Assembly (NCBI GenBank): GCA_022425845.1 | Contig: JAKMEU010000241.1 | Span: 1 to 8,188, forward strand | From: Luminiphilus sp. | GTDB taxonomy: Bacteria > Pseudomonadota > Gammaproteobacteria > Pseudomonadales > Halieaceae | Length of the DNA: 8,188 nucleotides | Direction of reading: 5' to 3' | Part shown: in pieces, positions 1 to 6,423 of the stretch | Numbering within the stretch: position 1 is the first letter of the stretch | How the letters are laid out: every line of letters begins with the position of its first letter | Position numbers and translations under genes: made by a program | The notes under the pieces: generated by a model | The model's database searches: none | What the model was told of the DNA's origin: nothing | The model's input: the letters and a program-made list of their open reading frames with translations, nothing else

Positions 1-1307
1 GTGCGGCGCTCTTCATCCATGATGCCAATTTTCAGGGTGTTGTTCGGCAATCCTAGAACGGCCTCCGCGCGGGCAAAAAGATCCACGGCAAAGCTGACTT
101 CGTCGGGACCGTGCATCTTGGGTTTGACGATATACACGCTGCCTTTTCGTGAATTGCGCAGGGCGCCGCCCCCCCTCAGGTCATGCAAGGCGCAGGTGGC
201 AGTAAACAGGGCATCCAGAATGCCCTCAGGCACCTCTTCCCCATCGGCCGTGAGTATCGCGTCATTGGTCATCAGGTGGCCCACGTTGCGAACAAAGAGC
301 AGGCTGCGCCCCGGTAGCGTGAATGATGTGCCGTCGGGCGCGGTAAATGCCCGGTCAGGATTGAGCGTGCGGGTATGGCTGGTGCCGCCTTTATTGAAGG
401 TGTCCGATAGATCGCCCCTCATCAGGCCCAGCCAGTTGCGGTAGACCACCACTTTGTCCTCAGCGTCTACCGCGGCCACCGAATCCTCGCAATCCTGAAT
501 CGTGGTCAGCGCGGATTCGAGGCAGACATCCTTGACCCCGGCGGCATCGGTTTGGCCCACGGGGTGCGTGGGGTCAATCTGGATCTCGGCATGCAGGCCG
601 TTGTGTTTGAGCAAAATCGATTGCGCTGCGCTGGCGTCACCGGTATAGCCCACCCACTGAGTCGGGTCAGCCAGTGCCGCGATGGTCCCGTCCTGTTGTG
701 AAATTTGCAGCTGACCCTCAACAATGGCGTAGGCAGTGGCATCGGCATGGCTACCCCCCTCGAGACTGAACTGCGCGTCGAGGAAAGTCCGGGCCCAGCG
801 AATCACTCGGTCGCCCCGCACAGGATTGTAGGCGCCTGCCCGCTCAGCCCCTCCGTCCTCAGGGATGACATCGGTGCCATACAGCGCATCGTACAAGCTG
901 CCCCACCGAGCATTGGTTGCGTTCAGTGCAAAGCGCGCATTCATGACCGGCACCACCAGCTGCGGCCCAGCCACGTGCGCGATCTCATCATCGACGTTTT
1001 CGGTCACAACTTCGACCGCATCAGGCTGCGGCAAAAGGTAGCCAATCTCTTCCAAAAACGCTTTGTAAGCATCGGCATCAAAGCGGTCTATTGGGTGCTC
1101 GCGGTGCCAAGCATCCAACCGTGATTGCAGCTCCTCGCGCAGGGCGAGGAGTTTAGCGTTGCGGGGCATCAGGTCAGTGAGAATGTCGGCAAGACCCTGC
1201 CAGAATGCATCCGAGGAAACCTGAGTTCCCGGGAGAATTTCGTTGACCAGCAGGGCGTGGAGTGCCGCGTCGATCTGTAGCCCGGCACAATGGATGCGTT
1301 CAGCCAT
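1..1307 (-). CDS. glcB: Malate synthase G, N-terminal 435 codons (3' end outside window)
   Basis: This cytosolic enzyme condenses glyoxylate with acetyl-CoA and water to give malate and CoA, in the glyoxylate shunt and in glycolate use. The minus strand reads open from ATG at 1305-1307 to the window edge. It shows NGLHAEIQID, then AAGVKDVCLESALTTIQDCEDSVAAVDAEDK (in parts, about residues 250-282), then FVRNVGHLMT, VYIVKPKMHGPDE and IGIMDEERR. All are hallmarks of the roughly 720-residue G isoform rather than the shorter A isoform. Glu403 of HGPDE and Asp431 of MDEERR are 28 residues apart, the same spacing as the two magnesium ligands of the E. coli enzyme (Glu427 and Asp455, from memory). 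The catalytic aspartate lies in the missing part. AAAGGAG stands just before ATG and supports this start. The next gene upstream on this strand, 195 bp away, is a LysR-type regulator. The identification is firm. Confidence 0.97.
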   Translation of the reverse strand, partial: MAERIHCAGLQIDAALHALLVNEILPGTQVSSDAFWQGLADILTDLMPRNAKLLALREELQSRLDAWHREHPIDRFDADAYKAFLEEIGYLLPQPDAVEVVTENVDDEIAHVAGPQLVVPVMNARFALNATNARWGSLYDALYGTDVIPEDGGAERAGAYNPVRGDRVIRWARTFLDAQFSLEGGSHADATAYAIVEGQLQISQQDGTIAALADPTQWVGYTGDASAAQSILLKHNGLHAEIQIDPTHPVGQTDAAGVKDVCLESALTTIQDCEDSVAAVDAEDKVVVYRNWLGLMRGDLSDTFNKGGTSHTRTLNPDRAFTAPDGTSFTLPGRSLLFVRNVGHLMTNDAILTADGEEVPEGILDALFTATCALHDLRGGGALRNSRKGSVYIVKPKMHGPDEVSFAVDLFARAEAVLGLPNNTLKIGIMDEERR

Positions 1308-1309
1308 GG

Positions 1310-1320
1310 ATTGTCTCCTT
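1310..1320 (-). promoter_or_regulatory. Ribosome binding site of glcB
   Basis: On the minus strand AAAGGAGACAATCC leads directly into the ATG at 1307. The AAGGAG core is a near-perfect Shine-Dalgarno sequence at normal spacing and fixes the glcB start. Confidence 0.8.
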
Positions 1321-1396
1321 TCGGGTCCTCTGGGGTAGGGAGCGTCTGTCCGAATCCTCCCCGGGACCGTCGCGTCAGGTTTATCTCGAACAGCCC

Positions 1397-1416
1397 CGCT
1401 ATTTTGGGTGATAGCG
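1397..1416. promoter_or_regulatory. Perfect 6-bp inverted repeat in the glcB leader
   Basis: CGCTAT (1397-1402) and ATAGCG (1411-1416) are exact reverse complements separated by 8 bp. The dyad sits about 90 bp upstream of the glcB start, where a promoter or operator would be expected. No U-rich tract follows on either strand, so it is not a normal intrinsic terminator. It is a possible protein-binding site. The symmetry is seen directly; the function is inference. Confidence 0.35.
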
Positions 1417-1439
1417 CAACATAAACGCCAGAAATGGTT

Positions 1440-1456
1440 TCAATAGGGGGTATTGA
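1440..1456. promoter_or_regulatory. Candidate LysR-type operator upstream of glcB
   Basis: TCAATA (1440-1445) and TATTGA (1451-1456) form a perfect inverted repeat around GGGGG. It contains two T-N11-A matches (T1440 to A1452 and T1444 to A1456), the minimal pattern of LysR-family boxes. It lies 133-149 bp upstream of the glcB start and just past the 3' end of a LysR-type gene. Its centre is about 41.5 bp from that of the dyad at 1397-1416, close to four helical turns, so two dimers could bind on one face of the DNA. This is inference from symmetry and position. Confidence 0.4.
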
Positions 1457-1477
1457 TCTTGGTGATGCCATGAGGGG

Positions 1478-1499
1478 GGTTGGTTCACCAGCCATTTTT
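1478..1499 (+). terminator. Weak hairpin plus T-run reading on the plus strand
   Basis: GGTTGG (1478-1483), loop TTCA, CCAGCC (1488-1493) can pair over six base pairs, including one G-U, and is followed by ATTTTT. It would act on plus-strand transcripts, but no plus-strand gene lies upstream. It could stop antisense transcription entering the lysR 3' end, or be chance. Confidence 0.2.
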
Positions 1500-1502
1500 G
1501 CC

Positions 1503-2447
1503 TCAGTCGCTCAACTCCCGGGCAACCCCCGTGATCATCTGCCGAACCCAACGGTGGGCCGGGTTGTGCTGGAGCAAGGGGCTCCAAGCCATTTTGAGCT
1601 CCAGGGCGGGCACTTCGAAGGGTACATCCCGGACGACGACCCGGGGGTTGTCCCGCTGCAGCCAGGTCGCCCGGCTGGGGAGGGTTACGATGAGGTCGTT
1701 TTCCTCTGCAAGGGTCATGGCGGCCTGGTAGTGCCGCGTGAAGACCCGAATCCTTCGTTGTTCACCCAGTTGGGCCAGCGTGGCGTCGACCCAGCCCAAG
1801 CGCTGGACGTCATCGGGATTAACGCCCACGCCAACACCCATCCCGGTCTTGCTGACCCAAATGTGGTCTGCGGCGAGGTAAGCCGCGAGGTCAAAATGCT
1901 CGAGAATCGGATTGTCGCGGCTCATGAGGCAGGTGAAAGGATCGGACCAGAGCGTGACCTGGTGGAAGGACTGGGGCATCTGGTCGAAGCGATTGATCAC
2001 CAGATCAATTTTTCCCCGCTCCACGTCCAGGAAGCTCACGTCGGATGGCGTCATCACGTCCAGCGTCAGGCCCGGGGCATGTTCCCGCAACGTCTGGATG
2101 ACTTTGGGGAACAGCGTGGATTCGGCGTAATCGGAGGCCATCACCCGAATGACCTGATTGGCCTCACCGGGCTCAAACTCTGATGTGGGCTGGATGGCGC
2201 GTTCAACCCCTGAGAGGACATCCCTGATCAGGGGTTCAAGCTCCACTGCCCGGGCTGTGGGCGACATCCCATCCGATGTGCGAACCAGCAGCGGGTCCTG
2301 GAAGAGGTCCCTTAGGCGCCTCAAGCCATTGCTCATGGCGGGTTGTGACAGTCCCAGTTGGTTTGCGGCCTGGGTCACATTGCGCTCCCTGAGTAAAACG
2401 TCGAGGTAGACCAGCAAATTCAGGTCAATTCGATTAAGATCTTTCAT
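1503..2447 (-). CDS. LysR-type transcriptional regulator (NodD/NahR-like)
   Basis: A 314-residue LysR-type regulator of normal family length. The winged helix-turn-helix spans about residues 8-66: LNLLVYLDVLLRERNVTQAA, the recognition region LGLSQPAMSNGLRRLR, then DPLLVRTSDGMSPTARA. The rest is a periplasmic-binding-protein-like effector domain (about 90-305) ending in WSPLLQHNPAHRWVRQ, a C-terminal pattern typical of the NodD/NahR/LinR branch. Such proteins bind a small metabolite and act as tetramers on DNA with T-N11-A boxes. The ATG at 2445-2447 has GGAG nine bases upstream. The gene is divergent from an acyl-CoA dehydrogenase and is followed on the same strand by glcB, so control of either or both is plausible. 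A perfect TATAAT lies upstream at 2497-2502. The effector cannot be read from sequence. Confidence 0.93.
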   Translation of the reverse strand: MKDLNRIDLNLLVYLDVLLRERNVTQAANQLGLSQPAMSNGLRRLRDLFQDPLLVRTSDGMSPTARAVELEPLIRDVLSGVERAIQPTSEFEPGEANQVIRVMASDYAESTLFPKVIQTLREHAPGLTLDVMTPSDVSFLDVERGKIDLVINRFDQMPQSFHQVTLWSDPFTCLMSRDNPILEHFDLAAYLAADHIWVSKTGMGVGVGVNPDDVQRLGWVDATLAQLGEQRRIRVFTRHYQAAMTLAEENDLIVTLPSRATWLQRDNPRVVVRDVPFEVPALELKMAWSPLLQHNPAHRWVRQMITGVARELSD

Positions 2448-2471
2448 CGCCTATTTCTCCAGCGAATGGCG

Positions 2472-2502
2472 TTGAGAAGTAACATCCATTTGGTGAATTA
2501 TA
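2472..2502. promoter_or_regulatory. Overlapping divergent promoters, lysR and acyl-CoA dehydrogenase
   Basis: On the plus strand TTGAGA (2472-2477), an 18-bp spacer and AATTAT (2496-2501) make a plausible promoter for the acyl-CoA dehydrogenase. On the minus strand TATAAT (2497-2502) is a perfect -10 box for the LysR-type gene, with only a weak -35 at normal spacing. The two -10 elements overlap almost completely, so polymerase could occupy only one at a time. An imperfect dyad, ATCCA-N5-TGAAT (2484-2498, one mismatch), overlaps them and could be an autoregulatory site. All are predicted by eye. Confidence 0.4.
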
Positions 2503-2566
2503 GCCGGTCGCCTACGCGCGTGCCTTTGGTTATTGTTCGCAACCTGGATTGAGTCCCAAAATTTTC

Positions 2567-2571
2567 GGAGG
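2567..2571 (+). promoter_or_regulatory. Ribosome binding site deciding the acyl-CoA dehydrogenase start
   Basis: GGAGG lies four bases before the ATG at 2576. It selects this ATG over an in-frame TTG at 2549. The N-terminal family motif also begins at once after the ATG. Confidence 0.75.
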
Positions 2572-2575
2572 TTTT

Positions 2576-4339
2576 ATGTACACCGCACCCTTGGCTGACA
2601 TGCAGTTCCTGATTGACGATGTCATCGATGTAGCCGACACGCTGGGTTCACTGGCGCGATTTGCTGAGGTGGGTGTAGGCCCCGAGTTGACCACTGCCTT
2701 GCTTGATGAGGCGGGCAAGTTGGGTGCCGACGTGGTCGCGCCCCTGCGCCGGGTGGGAGATGCCCACCCCGCTCGCTGTGAGGATGGCAAAGTCACCATT
2801 CCGCCGGGTTATGGCGATGCCATTCGCGAGCTCGGTGCTGGGGGATGGGTCGGTATCTCGGCCGACGCCGATGCCGGTGGGCAGGGTTTGCCCGAGATAT
2901 ATGGCACCGCCGCATCGGAAATCTGGAACGGCGCGGACATGGCCTTTGCACTGGAGCCCTTCCTGAGTTCCGGTGCCGCACTGGCGATCAATGCCCATGC
3001 GAGTGACGAACTGAAGTCGATTTACCTGGCAAAAATCAACAGCGGCGAATGGTCGGGCACCATGAATCTCACCGAGTCCGGTGCCGGTTCGGATCTGGGG
3101 CCGGTCAAAACCCGTGCGGAGCGGGAGGGCGATCACTATCGAATATTCGGCCAGAAGATTTACATTACCTGGGGTGATCATGACGCCACCGAGAATATTG
3201 TTCACCTCGTGCTGGCCCGGCTGCCCGACGCACCAGCGGGCAGTAGGGGCATCTCATTGTTCATCGTGCCCAAATATCTGGTGAATGACGACGGCAGTCT
3301 GGGCGAGCGCAACGACGCTTATCCGGTGTCGACGGAACACAAACTGGGTATCCACGGCAGCCCAACCTGCGTGATGGCCTACGGCGATAACGCGGGTGCG
3401 ATCGGCTATCTGGTGGGTGAGGAGAATAATGGGCTGGCCTGCATGTTCACCATGATGAACGAGGCGAGATTGAAGGTGGGTTTACAGGGTATTGGCGCGT
3501 CGGAGGGGGCCTACCAGAAAGCGGTCGCCTATGCGCGGGAGCGGGTACAGGGTGGGGTTGCCATTATTGAGCACGCCGACGTCAAGCGCATGCTCACCAC
3601 GATGCGGGCATTGATTGAGGCCATGCGGGCTCTGGCGTATACAGAGGCGGTCACCATGGATCTGGCCCACTACGCAGAAGGCGAGCTTCGCGACGTTCAG
3701 CGCAAACGCATCGACCTCATGATTCCTGTGATCAAAGGTTGGTGTACCGAAGTGGGTGTGGAGTTGACCTCCCTCGGCGTCCAGGTGCATGGGGGAATGG
3801 GTTTTGTTGAGGAAACGGGAGCTGCGCAGTATCTTCGGGACGTGCGCATCACTCCAATATATGAGGGAACCAACGGGATACAGGCGGCGGATCTGGTCAA
3901 TCGAAAATTGGCCCGGGATGGGGGTGCCGCAATGGAAGCCACCCAGGAAGAGATCGCCAAGCTGGTGACGCAGCTGGAAGGCTCGGACGAGGCTGGCTTG
4001 CAGCGTCTGGGCCGGTCGTTGTCCGAGGCGCTTGCGGAGCATGTCGCAGCAACCCAGCACATCCTTGGGCAAATGGGCAGCGATCGCTTCAATGCCTTCG
4101 GGGGTGCCTTCGACTACATGATGCAGACAGGCTACCTGTTTGGTGGCTGGCAATTGGGGCGCTCCGCACTGGTGGCTGCGGCACAGCTTGCCGAGGGGCG
4201 CAACGTGACGTTTTGCCAGCGTAAGATGGCCACGGCGACATTTTACGGTGCCCGCATCCTCCCGCGGTGTAAGGCGCATGCTGGCGCAATCCTGGACGGC
4301 GCAACAGCCCTGTCAGATTTTGATCTTGAGTGGCTGTGA
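2576..4339 (+). CDS. Acyl-CoA dehydrogenase with extra N- and C-terminal domains
   Basis: This 587-residue flavoenzyme introduces an alpha,beta double bond into an acyl-CoA thioester, passing electrons to electron-transfer flavoprotein. It starts with YTAPLADMQFLIDDV, the short N-terminal segment of the roughly 590-600-residue subfamily. The core follows: MNLTESGAGSDLG (about 163-175, FAD and substrate contacts), ITWGDHD (about 200), GIHGSPTC, and VQVHGGMGFVEE. RITPIYEGTNGIQ carries the expected catalytic base, Glu430. After about residue 460 comes the subfamily's extra helical C-terminal domain. Relatives include long-chain FadE-type enzymes and DmdC, the methylmercaptopropionyl-CoA dehydrogenase of dimethylsulfoniopropionate breakdown; no other dmd gene is present, so the substrate stays open. 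It is divergent from a LysR-type regulator and sits 7 bp before an RraA-family gene, likely in one transcript. Confidence 0.95.
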   Translation: MYTAPLADMQFLIDDVIDVADTLGSLARFAEVGVGPELTTALLDEAGKLGADVVAPLRRVGDAHPARCEDGKVTIPPGYGDAIRELGAGGWVGISADADAGGQGLPEIYGTAASEIWNGADMAFALEPFLSSGAALAINAHASDELKSIYLAKINSGEWSGTMNLTESGAGSDLGPVKTRAEREGDHYRIFGQKIYITWGDHDATENIVHLVLARLPDAPAGSRGISLFIVPKYLVNDDGSLGERNDAYPVSTEHKLGIHGSPTCVMAYGDNAGAIGYLVGEENNGLACMFTMMNEARLKVGLQGIGASEGAYQKAVAYARERVQGGVAIIEHADVKRMLTTMRALIEAMRALAYTEAVTMDLAHYAEGELRDVQRKRIDLMIPVIKGWCTEVGVELTSLGVQVHGGMGFVEETGAAQYLRDVRITPIYEGTNGIQAADLVNRKLARDGGAAMEATQEEIAKLVTQLEGSDEAGLQRLGRSLSEALAEHVAATQHILGQMGSDRFNAFGGAFDYMMQTGYLFGGWQLGRSALVAAAQLAEGRNVTFCQRKMATATFYGARILPRCKAHAGAILDGATALSDFDLEWL

Positions 4340-4346
4340 GATTGCA

Positions 4347-4836
4347 GTGACCGATTTCAGTTTCGCTACTCCCGATCTTCTCGGACGCGCACCCCGAAGC
4401 AGCCGCGCTCCCTTACCAGTTCATGCGGTTTGGGCAAATTGAGCGCTTTGCAGGACCTGCTGAGACCGTGCGTTGCCATGAAGACAACTCTCGTGTTGCC
4501 GAGGCGGTGGCCGAACCGGGTTCGGGACGTGTTCTGGTGGTCGATGGGCAGGAATCTTTGGCGCGCTCGTTACTCGGTGACAATCTCGCGCGGAAGGCCA
4601 TCGACAACGGCTGGGCTGGCATCATTGTTATCGGTGCCATTCGGGATGTTGAAATCATTGACGAGTTGCCCATTGGCGTGCGCGCCCTGGGTGTGATTCC
4701 TGTCAAAACCGAAAAACGGGGTCAGGGAGAAAGGCAGGTTAGTCTGTCCCTTGGGGGGGTGACGGTCGGTCCCGGGAACTGGGTCTACGCCGACCGTAAT
4801 GGCGTTCTCATCGCAAAGAAACCCCTGCAGGGCTAG
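4347..4836 (+). pseudogene. rraA: RraA-family protein, disrupted by a +1 frameshift
   Basis: Intact RraA proteins are about 160-residue trimers. E. coli RraA inhibits RNase E, and relatives with a G-x-x-x-R-D motif are 4-hydroxy-4-methyl-2-oxoglutarate or oxaloacetate-type aldolases. Translation from GTG 4347 gives (M)TDFSFATPDLL, the expected N-terminus. It then enters a wrong frame and stops at 4440-4442 after 32 codons. Skipping one base at 4383 or 4384 restores DAHPEAAALPYQFMRFGQIE and the rest: EDNSRVAEAVAEPGSGRVLVVDG, LLGDNLARKAIDNGWAGI, GAIRDVEI, GGVTVGPGNWVYADRNGV. The repaired product is 162 residues, matching the family length. The downstream frame has no standard start before ATG 4423, which lacks a ribosome site and would lose about 26 residues. 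The gene follows the dehydrogenase by 7 bp. Either a real recent mutation or a sequence error explains it; the well-kept remainder favours recent or artefactual. Confidence 0.85.
4821..4836. terminator. Possible weak terminator between convergent rraA and nadC
   Basis: CCCTGCAGGG (4823-4832) is a perfect palindrome. On the minus strand it is followed by GTTTCTTT, which could end nadC transcription. The stem is only about three pairs around a TGCA loop, so it is weak. The 33 bp between the two stop codons (4837-4869) show no better candidate. Confidence 0.2.
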
Positions 4837-4869
4837 ATCCTACCCGTCCGGATATGCTCGGTGCCGGTG

Positions 4870-5700
4870 TCATGCTTCCAAACGCAGCGACAGGTCCAGT
4901 GGTTCCACGAACTTGGTCAAAGTGCCGATTGAAATGTAGTCAACGCCGGTGGCTGCAAGCGCGCGCACATTATGCAGCCCCACGTTACCTGACGCCTCCA
5001 ATTCTGATCGTCCTCCATTGATGGCGACCGCCTCACGCAGGGCGTCCTCGCTGAAATTATCCAGCATGATGCGATCGACCTGTGCTTCGACGGCCTGGTG
5101 AAGCTCCGCAACATTCTCCACCTCAACTTCCACCAGTATGTCCGGCGCCAGCTCCCGCGCCCGGGCGACCGCGGCCGCAATACCACCACAGGCCTCAATA
5201 TGATTTTCCTTTATCAGGAAAGCGTCAAAGAGTCCGATACGGTGGTTGTGGCAGCCGCCACAGGTCACTGCGTATTTTTGTGCGAGACGCAGGCCCGGTA
5301 TGGTTTTACGCGTATCCAGCAAGCGCACTCCCGTTCCCTCAACCGCCGATGCATAGCGATGCGCCAGGGACGCTGTGCCCGACAGCAGTTGCAGGAAGTT
5401 GAGGGCCGTTCGCTCGCCGGTGAGGATATGACGTGCATTTCCAGAGACGGTAAAAAGACGATCATTGGGGGCGAGAGCGTCGCCATCTTGCTTATCCCAG
5501 ACGACGTCCAGTGAGGGGTCGAGGGCGTTAAATACCGCGTCTACAAAAGCGGTCCCGCACAACACCCCCGCCTCCCGGGAGATAACCCGCGCCTGTGCCT
5601 GATTCAGTGGGTTGACGAGCTCCGCCGTGATATCACCGCTCCCGATGTCCTCCCTAAGTGCCAGGGCAACACTGCCTTTAATGTACTCTGCGCTTAGCAT
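4870..5700 (-). CDS. nadC: Quinolinate phosphoribosyltransferase (nicotinate-nucleotide pyrophosphorylase, carboxylating)
   Basis: This cytosolic enzyme turns quinolinate and phosphoribosyl pyrophosphate into nicotinate mononucleotide, CO2 and pyrophosphate, the step that feeds de novo NAD synthesis. The 276-residue length is normal. Seen in order: REDIGSGDITAELV (about 16-29), ERTALNFLQLLSG (96-108), LDTRKTIPGLRLAQKYAVTC (128-147), a GGCHNHRIGLFDAFLIKENH signature (148-167), EVEVEN (191-196), IMLDNFS (211-217) and DYISIGTLTK (254-263). The substrate-binding Arg and Lys side chains of these motifs are all present. ATG at 5698-5700 has GGGAG six bases upstream. The gene is divergent from ampD, with 63 bp between, as in E. 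coli, and converges on rraA. The identification is firm. Confidence 0.97.
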   Translation of the reverse strand: MLSAEYIKGSVALALREDIGSGDITAELVNPLNQAQARVISREAGVLCGTAFVDAVFNALDPSLDVVWDKQDGDALAPNDRLFTVSGNARHILTGERTALNFLQLLSGTASLAHRYASAVEGTGVRLLDTRKTIPGLRLAQKYAVTCGGCHNHRIGLFDAFLIKENHIEACGGIAAAVARARELAPDILVEVEVENVAELHQAVEAQVDRIMLDNFSEDALREAVAINGGRSELEASGNVGLHNVRALAATGVDYISIGTLTKFVEPLDLSLRLEA

Positions 5701-5748
5701 GAAGACTCCCGATTCGTGGTCGAGCAGATGATCTGATCAACCGCTATA

Positions 5749-5762
5749 GGCTAAGATTAGCC
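5749..5762 (+). promoter_or_regulatory. Perfect inverted repeat abutting the ampD start codon
   Basis: GGCTAA-GA-TTAGCC is an exact 14-bp dyad ending one base before the GTG at 5764. As RNA it could form a five-pair GGCUA/UAGCC stem with an AGAU loop, exactly where a ribosome site should be; no Shine-Dalgarno sequence is visible. As DNA it could be an operator in the nadC-ampD divergent region. TAAGAT inside it also resembles a -10 box. The symmetry is certain; the role is unknown. Confidence 0.35.
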
Positions 5763-5763
5763 G

Positions 5764-6339
5764 GTGGATATAAACCCTGACTACTGGATATTGTCGGATG
5801 GCTGGCTTGGCGGGGCCCGCAAGGTAGCCTCGCCCAATTACAACGCGCGTCCGTTGGGTAACGCCCCCGAACTCATCGTGTTGCACAACATATCCCTTCC
5901 CCCCGGCGAGTTTGGTGGCGGCCATATAGAGGCGCTGTTTACCAACCGGCTCGATGCGACTTCACATCCGTACTTCAACAGTATCGCTCATCTCAGGGTC
6001 TCGGCACACTTCCTCATCCGCAGGACGGGGGAAATTTTACAATTTGTCTGTACCGACGATCGCGCCTGGCACGCGGGAGAATCCGTTTGGTGTGACCGGG
6101 CCAATTGCAACGATTACTCCATTGGTATTGAACTCGAGGGTACGGATGATCTGGCTTATGGCGAAGATCAATACCGGCAGTTGCAGCGCCTGATCAGTGC
6201 CCTGCAGGCGCAATACCCCGCTCTCCACCGAGGTGATATTGTGGGGCATAGCGACGTTGCTCCCGGACGTAAAACCGATCCGGGAGCGAGCTTTGACTGG
6301 GATTACCTGTCAGAACTATTGGCGAGCTCACGGGCGTGA
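5764..6339 (+). CDS. ampD: 1,6-anhydro-N-acetylmuramyl-L-alanine amidase AmpD
   Basis: This cytoplasmic zinc amidase removes the stem peptide from anhydromuropeptides during peptidoglycan recycling. In enterobacteria and Pseudomonas it thereby lowers AmpR-driven beta-lactamase expression. The 191-residue protein shows the whole amidase_2 fold: DGWLGGARKVASPNYNARP near the N-terminus, then LIVLHNISLPPGEFGGGHI, HLRVSAHFLIRRTGEILQFV, RAWHAG, CNDYSIGIELEG and VGHSDVAPGRKTDPG. Zinc ligands His41, His162 and Asp172 and the catalytic Glu123 and Lys170 are present, by comparison with known AmpD. The start is taken as GTG 5764; it is preceded by a hairpin rather than a clear ribosome site, so the exact start is less sure. 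The next in-frame alternative is TTG at 5791. No ampC or ampR is in the window, so the role here may be purely recycling. Confidence 0.96.
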   Translation: MDINPDYWILSDGWLGGARKVASPNYNARPLGNAPELIVLHNISLPPGEFGGGHIEALFTNRLDATSHPYFNSIAHLRVSAHFLIRRTGEILQFVCTDDRAWHAGESVWCDRANCNDYSIGIELEGTDDLAYGEDQYRQLQRLISALQAQYPALHRGDIVGHSDVAPGRKTDPGASFDWDYLSELLASSRA

Positions 6340-6423
6340 CGGTGTCGGTTTATTGATCCGGAATATTGGGAGTGTGAAGTTGGTGGTTGAGTCCGAGGGC
6401 CCGGAATATAACTGGAGCAGTGC

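Noticed and set aside
1..444. A plus-strand open frame opposite glcB
   Set aside because: The minus strand here encodes unmistakable malate synthase G motifs; the plus frame is a shadow.
1434..2183. A 249-codon plus-strand open frame opposite the LysR-type gene
   Set aside because: It is the antisense of a clear LysR-type regulator in a G+C-rich region. The translation has no recognisable family and no ribosome site was seen.
2549..2575. Upstream in-frame TTG start for the acyl-CoA dehydrogenase
   Set aside because: GGAGG falls between it and the ATG at 2576, and the family's N-terminal segment begins right after that ATG.
3482..4279. A 265-codon minus-strand open frame opposite the acyl-CoA dehydrogenase
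   Set aside because: It lies wholly inside a well-conserved coding sequence on the other strand and its translation shows no domain.
4377..4386. Programmed +1 frameshifting in rraA, as in prfB
   Set aside because: There is no in-frame stop at the shift site, no slippery CTT-TGA-like motif and no stimulatory ribosome-site element. Mutation or error is simpler.
5098..5514. A plus-strand open frame opposite nadC
   Set aside because: NadC motifs run through the whole stretch on the other strand.
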